Assembly (NCBI GenBank): GCA_033032175.1 | Contig: CM065328.1 | Coordinates: 9,548,690 to 9,612,689, forward strand | Direction: 5' to 3' | From: Saturnia japonica | Taxonomy: Eukaryota > Arthropoda > Insecta > Lepidoptera > Saturniidae | DNA: 64,000 bases | Part shown: piece by piece, positions 58,190 through 64,000 of the stretch | Layout: each line of letters starts with the position of its first letter | How positions within the stretch are numbered: position 1 is the first letter of the stretch | Notes under the pieces: model-generated | The model's database searches: none | What the model was told of the DNA's origin: nothing | Seen by the model: only the letters and a program-made list of their open reading frames with translations | Program-made: the position numbers and the translations under genes

Positions 58190-60300
58190 AAGGGACTTCT
58201 CGAAATTCATCCCCTAAGGGGACGACAGAGGGTGACAAAATATGTAAGGAAAATTATATTTTTCGGTACTAATTTATTTGAAACTTGGTATTAATAAAAG
58301 TCGGCATATTTAACGAATCACGTAGATATTTCAGTGTTTTTTTTTTTTTAATATTTAAACAAGGTTTAACCCCTAAGAGTGTGAAAGGAGATAGCCAATT
58401 TTAAATAGGAAAAAGTATTTAAAAGTTCATATTTAAAAATATACTTGCTTAACGAGCAGATGTTGATCCTCCTAAATATAAAACATCGTCTCTCGTTAAG
58501 TAAATATGAGCTCAATCGGTCAAGATGTTCAATAGTTATAGAATTACTAACAGACGTATACAAGATTTTTATACATATATTATAAGTCTAGCTGGACCGG
58601 AAAATATTCTGCCCTTTCCGTTAAGTTAATAACTCAACCACCGTGCCACCTATCGAATCCAGACATATCTATAAACCATCGTTTCGATAAAACAATCATA
58701 GTAGAATTACGAACAAATGCACATGAAATTTATACATATAAAACTTACTAAACAACATATAAATTTAATTACAATTAAAAAGCTTTACGAATCTTATAGT
58801 TTACGCGCGCCAAACCGCAGGCGGAAAACTAGAACTCAGATGATTTGTATTTTCCCTGTACTTATGACAAATCAAAACTCTATGTTATAAAATTTTGCAA
58901 GTTGTTATCGGTAAATTTCCCTTGGTACTTTCCCATAATAATCAGTTTACCTCGTGGGAACACAGTACGTATTAAGGAAGTAGGAAATATTTTAATATTC
59001 CACGCTACTTTCTACGGAAACGGTTTTACCCGTATGCGATTGAAACGGTTTTGATAATTTGAAATTTACTCTAGAGGTATTATAAGTGCGTATCTATCAT
59101 AATGATAAGCTTATAGAGTAGTAATCTGTGGGCAAGGCACGACCGTACCATCTTTACTCGAAGCATTTCGGCGTATTTTCACGACTTTTTCTAGCAGCAT
59201 TGGGTTATTGTAGAAGGCGGAAATTCTGTTTACTAAAAATATATAAGTAAACCTACAATTTCAAGTTATAAAATGCAAATTTACGAAAGTTCGACACTTG
59301 ACTAATTCATAATCATCAAAATAAACCTAGTACTTCCCTAATAACAATAAAGCTGATATTTGGCACAAAGATAGGCTTTAAAACCCACATAAAGAAAAAA
59401 ACAATCAAAACTTGGATTTCCATGATCTGACCATGATGATAAACCCTGGAACCCAGCTAAACTATAAGAGCTATCAAATACTACCTTAGTAACAATTATC
59501 TAAAAATTTGATGAGTGTTTTCTGATGGCACATAAAAATCAAAAGTCTGGAGTACCTGATGTGGAACCCCGAACTGCCGCCTTAGTCAAACTTATTCAAT
59601 AAGATGTTCCATAAAAATCTAAGATCTAGAGTACTTAACTGATGTGGAACCCAAAGAGCCCAGCCAAACTGTAAAAGATATTTAAAAAAGGGCGCTTTAG
59701 TGAAAATGGGTTCTGTGGAACACGAAGCCCTTGTTCAGATATATTGTTTTCTAAACGCAGCGCTAACGCTAAAGCGCTCATGTGAACGGTTTGTGTCAAT
59801 ATTATAAAATCTAGGCGCGCGTTCATCTGAACAGGACCTAGAAGCAAACACTAAGAGCAATAAATTCAACCAACATGATAGGCCTTTTCTGCTTATCGTT
59901 ATTATGAAATTGCAGTACCTATCTAAATTTAGAAACTTCTTATTATAATATAAAAAGAAACAGTGACGACACTTAAGGAGCGCTTAAATTACTGAATAAA
60001 ATATGTTTAGTGTTTTTTTTCTTTCATATGTAGATATTTTTAAATTTAGCCCCTTATACGCAGAAATAAACACAGCATTAGACTTAAAAAATTACATACG
60101 TACGTTTCGGGTTATGGCGTGTGAATTGAAAACATGTTTGTCGCTTTTTCGTTTAATCGAACAATGGTGCTAAAGATATTTTCAGTTCAAAAACACACAC
60201 AAAAATATCAGTCAAATGAATTTACATTATTATCATTGTGTGATAACTTTATCTTGTTGTTGGCATGAGGAATAAAATTTTTGGAATTTTTATTTCGCTA
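58190..60300. other. Intron 9 stretch, mostly unrecognised
   Basis: 58190-58440 has wording seen in other moth repeats (cccctaaggggacgacagag, taacccctaagagtgtgaaa). 59530-59660 holds two diverged units (gtctggagtac and gatctagagtac, each followed by gatgtggaacc). 59740-59835 has a GC-rich repeat-like patch (acgctaaagcgctcatgtga). No exon is seen. Confidence 0.4.
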
Positions 60301-60700
60301 TGCCAAAGAAGTATAACTTTTTACCCGATTGCGAAAAAGGAGGGTTAAGTTTTTACCCGACTGAGAAAAAGAAGGGTTATGTTTTTCGAACGGCTCGCTC
60401 TGTAGCGTAAACACGGCTTGATGGATTTTAGCATATGAGGTGTCGTTAGATTAGTCTTAATTGTGGGAGTGACATAGGCTGTATCTTATTATATTAAGTG
60501 AGCAATTCTTGTATACATATATGTAATTGGTTTCTCAGAAACGGTTCCAACGATTTCGATGAAACTTTGCATTTAGATAATGATTTACATTCCAAGTTTA
60601 CCTAGATAGGTGTTTTTATTTTTTTGGTTTATAAGACACCGAGCAAAGCTCGGTCGCCCAGATATTATTATTTAAGTACGACGTCTGAGAATCAAATAAA
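60300..60700 (-). repeat. Repeat F (minus) split by the hairpin element (60493-60666)
   Basis: 60300-60490 reads in reverse like repeat F (gcatatgaggtgtcgttaga, gggagtgacataggctg) and about 60668-60700 is its other end (taagtacgacgtctgag). Between them lies the element ttaagtgagcaattcttg to gagcaaagctcggtcgccca, in + orientation. It ends about 100 bp before Hr51 exon 10. Confidence 0.55.
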
Positions 60701-60797
60701 AATCGAAAACAGAAAAATATATTTTTAAATGTTTTTATTGCAGTCAGTTTGTTTCCTTTTTATAATTTTTAATACCTTTTCTTTTATTTTATTTTAG

Positions 60798-61036
60798 AAA
60801 CTCGTGGCCTCAAGGACCCCCTTCAGATCGAGAACCTGCAAGACCAGGCGCAAGTCATGCTGATGACTCACTCCAGGGCTGCCCACGGAGCCGCTCCAGC
60901 TAGATTTGGGCGATTACTTCTCTTACTGCCTCTCCTCCGTCTAGTCTCCCCCCAACAATTGGAAAGAGAGTTTTTCGCTAAAACAATCGGGCAAACACCC
61001 ATGGAGAAAGTCTTGGCTGATATGTATAAAAATTAA
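60798..61036 (+). CDS. Hr51: Hr51 exon 10: end of ligand-binding domain, AF-2 helix and stop
   Basis: The acceptor is tttattttag. The reading [19 protein letters not shown] is helix 9-10, [20 protein letters not shown] is the helix 10 dimer face, and [13 protein letters not shown] is helix 12 with AF-2, ending at TAA (61034-61036). All of these are characteristic of PNR/Hr51, including the final MYKN. AF-2 is where coregulators bind. The exon is complete and free of internal stops, so the receptor is probably functional. Confidence 0.97.
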
Positions 61037-61485
61037 TCAAATATGTTTAAAAATATTTCACATTCTACGGGTGTACGCTCTAAGTCACTAGTTTTTGAAG
61101 TTTATTCTTTAAATCGATTTTTTAATTTATATAGCTAAGGCCACGGTACAAATTAGGTGGGGAGCAAAATCGAGTAAGTGAACTTGTTATGTCGACCTAA
61201 CGCGCACGTTATACTGAAAGGGTGTAGGTATATGTATATAGGTACTTAATTTACTTATAAACGGAAGTAACGATAAATTAATAATTTCTGTTAAAAGCTT
61301 GTTTAGCCATTGCGATTTTACCTATTATGCAAGGTGAACATTTAGAGTCGTACGTCATCTGGCTAGCTAAGTATTTAAAACTGTTAACGTCTTCAATTTT
61401 GATGTTATAAAACTGGATTGGAATGTTTACTGATGGAAATTTTGATGTCGTTAAACAGAAATAAACACCTATTCAACTTGAAAAT
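61037..61485 (+). other. Hr51: Probable Hr51 3' UTR with polyadenylation signal at 61460
   Basis: AT-rich sequence without coding features follows the Hr51 stop. An AATAAA hexamer lies at 61460-61465, and an RTE-type LINE remnant begins shortly after, about 61515. The hexamer is the only clear canonical signal in the first 450 nt, so a UTR of roughly 430-450 nt is plausible. Such hexamers are common by chance in AT-rich DNA. Confidence 0.45.
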
Positions 61486-61514
61486 TAAAAGAAAACAAGT
61501 TTAGATTACGGTTC

Positions 61515-61965
61515 GTTAAGACCTACATCTGGAGCATAGCTTTGTATGGCTGTAAAACCTGTACGACGAATAAAAGGGACAGAGAATGGTTGGTTGCGTT
61601 TGAGATGGGGTGTTGGAGGAGGGTGGAGAAAATCATTTGGATAGAATGGATTAGTTAGTGTTAGGAATGGTTGACGAGAAAGACAGCTGTTGAGAAATAT
61701 AGATAGCAGAAGAGGAAAGCTGATTGGACACAAGTGTCACAGGATACAGCACGAGAAGTTCTTTCAAACAATTATGGAACAAAAATTTGAAGGAAAGTTA
61801 GAAAAAGGAAGATCTAGACGAAGTTTTTTCTAACAATTAGGTACAGGATAACGTGGGAGTCGTGTCACATCAAGAAGTCAAAAGAAAAGCAGAGGATAGG
61901 AAACAGTGGCAACTGCTCCACCTACAAGAGCCGAGCTCATAAATTAAAGAAGAAAGACGAAGATT
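61515..61965 (+). pseudogene. RTE-type LINE 3' fragment, degenerate
   Basis: Reading KTYIWSIALYGC, then a block with KRDREWLVAFEMGCWRRVEK, is the RTE reverse-transcriptase region after the catalytic core (usually SVALYGCETW, EAFEMWCYRRM). Frameshifts and stops follow. It starts shortly after the Hr51 polyadenylation signal. Confidence 0.7.
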
Positions 61966-62536
61966 AATAATTTATTTTTGCCTAATGACTATTGTATATA
62001 TTCCAAGAAAACCGTTCTTAAAGAGTAAACTTCAGCCAAGTATCAATTACTACGTTTATGCTGAGTTTCTTTAGCGTTAATAGCTTCAGATTTTTTTTAA
62101 TTGTCGCCGTTTTCTTTGGACAGCTTTCGATGGCCAGACTCTAATAGGACCCCCTTATAAATATGTGTTTTTGTTTAATAGCCCAGTTTTTTACACTTTA
62201 GTAGGTATATAAGTTTCCCAGTAAACTTTAAAAATAATTTACTAATGAAAATCAATCAATATTTGTGCTTTGGAATTTAGATGATTTATGTCATAGCCAG
62301 CCAGATACTATTTGGGGAAATAACTAGTCGTGTATCTGTAAAATAATTCAAGCCTTTTAATCATTTAAGACATTTAAGGTTTGAATAAAACTCAACGGTT
62401 AACTAATCTCCACTTCATAACGACTTTAAGTATTAATAAGAAAAAAAATAAAGTTATTTGAATTGCCAACCAGACGATAAATAAATAAATATAAAATATG
62501 ATAAGAAATAAAAAAGATAACAGAACATAGATACTT

Positions 62537-62948
62537 CTTCTTCTTCTTGTTTTTGCGCCGCAAAAGCACTTGTCAGTTTCAATGTTTTTAAGTCTTCGTA
62601 ACATTTTCCAATATACAAAGTGAGGTTTTCAGTGTGGGTTCAGTGTTTTAAAGTCTTAGTAAAATTTTCCAGCGTCAATGTTCTCAAGCTTTCGTAGTAT
62701 ATACATTATATAGAAAGTGGTGTCCAACAAGATGGTGGCTGCCTTGTTAGAACGATCTAGGGAATTTTTGAGGCATCCCAGAATGCACGCTCTTAGTTTA
62801 TATTTATAATCCACTTCACTTATGCACAAAAACGAAACTATATCACACAAAACGCCACCAATATTACATAATATAGCGTCAAAACCTAAGTAAATTAATT
62901 AAAAATAAAAACCACAACATGTCACTTCAAGATCCCGCCAAAAACTCC
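62537..62948 (-). mobile_element. Family L SINE-like element, longest copy, with 12-bp target duplication
   Basis: On the minus strand it starts gtggagtttttggcgggatc, then ttgaagtgacatgttgtggt, gtgaagtggattataaat, gcagccaccatcttgttgg and ends in a (GAA)n tail. Flanks acatagatactt at 62525-62536 and 62949-62960 are identical. It includes a 140 bp 3' part absent from the copy at 49331-49607. Confidence 0.75.
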
Positions 62949-62960
62949 ACATAGATACTT

Positions 62961-63690
62961 ACATACGTCGTAAATTCATACATTCAAAATTTACCAATAA
63001 TTGAGCGCATCGTCACCTGTATTAGAGGTAAACCATTTTACCTAATACGACTCATGTACATTGATTTAGAAATAACGTATTTATTCCCCGAAAAGACTCA
63101 TCGGCATTTTCCTTACCTTACTTCCAATGGTAAACTGGGAAAGTCACAGGCTTGCGTAAAGTCTCCAAATTATAATGTTACTTATGGACCGGCTCCTTCA
63201 ATCAATAAATTTCGACTTTATTATTAGATTAGTAGGGATTTGTATCCGACTGGGTAATATCCACCATGCATAGGGGGGTAAACCCGTACCGTGACTCTCT
63301 TTGGATTTGTCCCGTTTTTAGTGTACCTATATTACAGACCTTTGGGCAGGCGATATATTGCCGATTTTTCGTTGGCACTATGCTATCATTTGTACTTGAT
63401 GTTTGACTTTGTAGTGCAACTTAAAAAAAAACAGAACTGCAATATTTGGTGAATGTTTATTATTTTAATTGTAGTTCCACAAACTTTGTTACGGTGTGGA
63501 ACGTCAAAATGACATCAAATCAATTATGTTTAAAAATGTTTTAACAGTCACTAGTCCAATGGTAGAGGTAATATTATAAATCTGTAAGAACGAATTACAA
63601 CTCTATGCTAGTTTACTTTAAGCTAAAATCGGACTTTGATTAGAATTTACCCTTGCTATTGAAATCTGTTATCATCTCTTTTAAGTTATA
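62961..63690. other. Downstream stretch, nothing recognised
   Basis: AT-rich with no gene or repeat recognised by eye. Confidence 0.4.
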
Positions 63691-63693
63691 ATA

Positions 63694-63890
63694 CAGTAAA
63701 ATCTCCTTATTCGCGCTTCCTTCATTCGTGTTTTCACTATTCGCGGATTTTAAAAATGCGACCCAATTCCTATATTCGCGGCTAAAGATTTCTTTATTCG
63801 CAGATCTAATCAGTACATCGGTACACACACATTGATAAAAAGGTTTCCAACATGTAGATATCCAACCGAATATCCTTTCTAAAGGCGCCG
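63694..63890 (-). mobile_element. pogo/Tigger-like terminal repeat or remnant
   Basis: After TA, the + strand reads cagtaaaatctccttattcg and then cttcattcgtgttttcacta and ttcgcggatttt, a repeating 'attcgcg' pattern typical of pogo/Tigger inverted repeats. An open minus-strand frame through it (SANKEIFSREYRNWVAF) reflects this repetition and is not a gene. Confidence 0.4.
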
Positions 63891-64000
63891 TCAAATGAAG
63901 TAATAAAAAATAAAATAAATCTTATTATAATTACGCCTAAAGTATGTTATTAAATGATTTCGCCGCTGTATTGGTTGTACTTATGACACAAGCCGCTTTT

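Larger units (their letters stand above)
5041..61036 (+). other. Hr51: Hr51/unfulfilled gene span (nuclear receptor NR2E3/PNR class), 5' end incomplete
   Basis: This is the extent of the recognised coding exons of one nuclear receptor gene. Seen in the sequence: ten exons with AG/GT borders whose phases all match, giving 424 residues and a TAA stop. The order is N-terminal segment, two C4 zinc fingers (residues about 46-102 of the visible protein), a C-terminal extension, a Pro-rich hinge, and a ligand-binding domain from about 231 to 424. Known of the family: PNR/Hr51 receptors act in the nucleus as DNA-binding transcription factors; fly unfulfilled works in mushroom-body and clock neurons, and vertebrate NR2E3 in photoreceptors. 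The P-box CNGCSG and the wording of both fingers fit PNR/Hr51 better than tailless or dissatisfaction, which carry a CDGC-type P-box. The largest intron is about 22 kb. Upstream exons with the start codon were not found. Confidence 0.93.

Noticed and set aside
63640..63894. An 84-codon minus-strand frame with repeated SANKEI
   Set aside because: The repetition comes from the 'attcgcg' pattern of a pogo-like terminal repeat.

Overview
This window looks like a piece of a lepidopteran (moth or butterfly) nuclear genome. The evidence is long AT-rich introns, GT-AG spliced short exons, and dense fragments of moth-type repeats: tRNA-headed SINEs, Helitron-like elements ending in CTAGT, mariner copies, 3' ends of RTE and CR1/jockey LINEs, and one BEL/Pao retrotransposon. 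Species assignment is inference; nothing here fixes it below order level.

One host gene is visible and it spans nearly the whole window on the + strand. It is the orphan nuclear receptor Hr51 (unfulfilled; NR2E3/PNR class, relative of nematode fax-1). Ten coding exons were assembled by eye from 5041 to 61036: 5041-5169, 6642-6756, 16380-16483, 38818-38932, 47745-47884, 48528-48618, 49000-49108, 51966-52080, 56232-56351 and 60798-61036. Every junction has AG/GT borders and all phases agree, giving 424 residues from the first whole codon to a TAA stop. A candidate in-frame 36-nt microexon (48387-48422) lies in the hinge region. The start codon and any 5' exons are not seen: the first exon recognised has no ATG and opens on a split codon. 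Exons 2 and 3 hold the two zinc fingers, exon 4 the DNA-binding domain C-terminal extension, exons 5-6 a Pro/Ser-rich hinge, and exons 7-10 the ligand-binding domain ending in an AF-2 helix.

The introns are repeat graveyards. Intron 2 (6.8-16.4 kb) holds LINE, SINE and Helitron-like fragments. Intron 3 (16.5-38.8 kb) holds a BEL/Pao element with one open 1,318-codon gag-pol frame that stops before integrase. Intron 4 (38.9-47.7 kb) holds three mariner relics, several Helitron-like elements, a nested repeat stack and a hAT-type MITE. Intron 7 holds a mariner interrupted by an apparent SINE with a clean target-site duplication. Introns 8 and 9 hold more SINE, LINE and Helitron-like copies. Downstream of the stop come a probable polyadenylation signal, an RTE fragment, a second complete copy of the apparent SINE, and a pogo-like terminal repeat.

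The points most worth a second look are the hinge microexon, the SINE ending about 25 nt from the acceptor of the first zinc-finger exon, the little-described repeat with GAA tail and target-site duplications, and two RTE 3' fragments that start at the same internal position.
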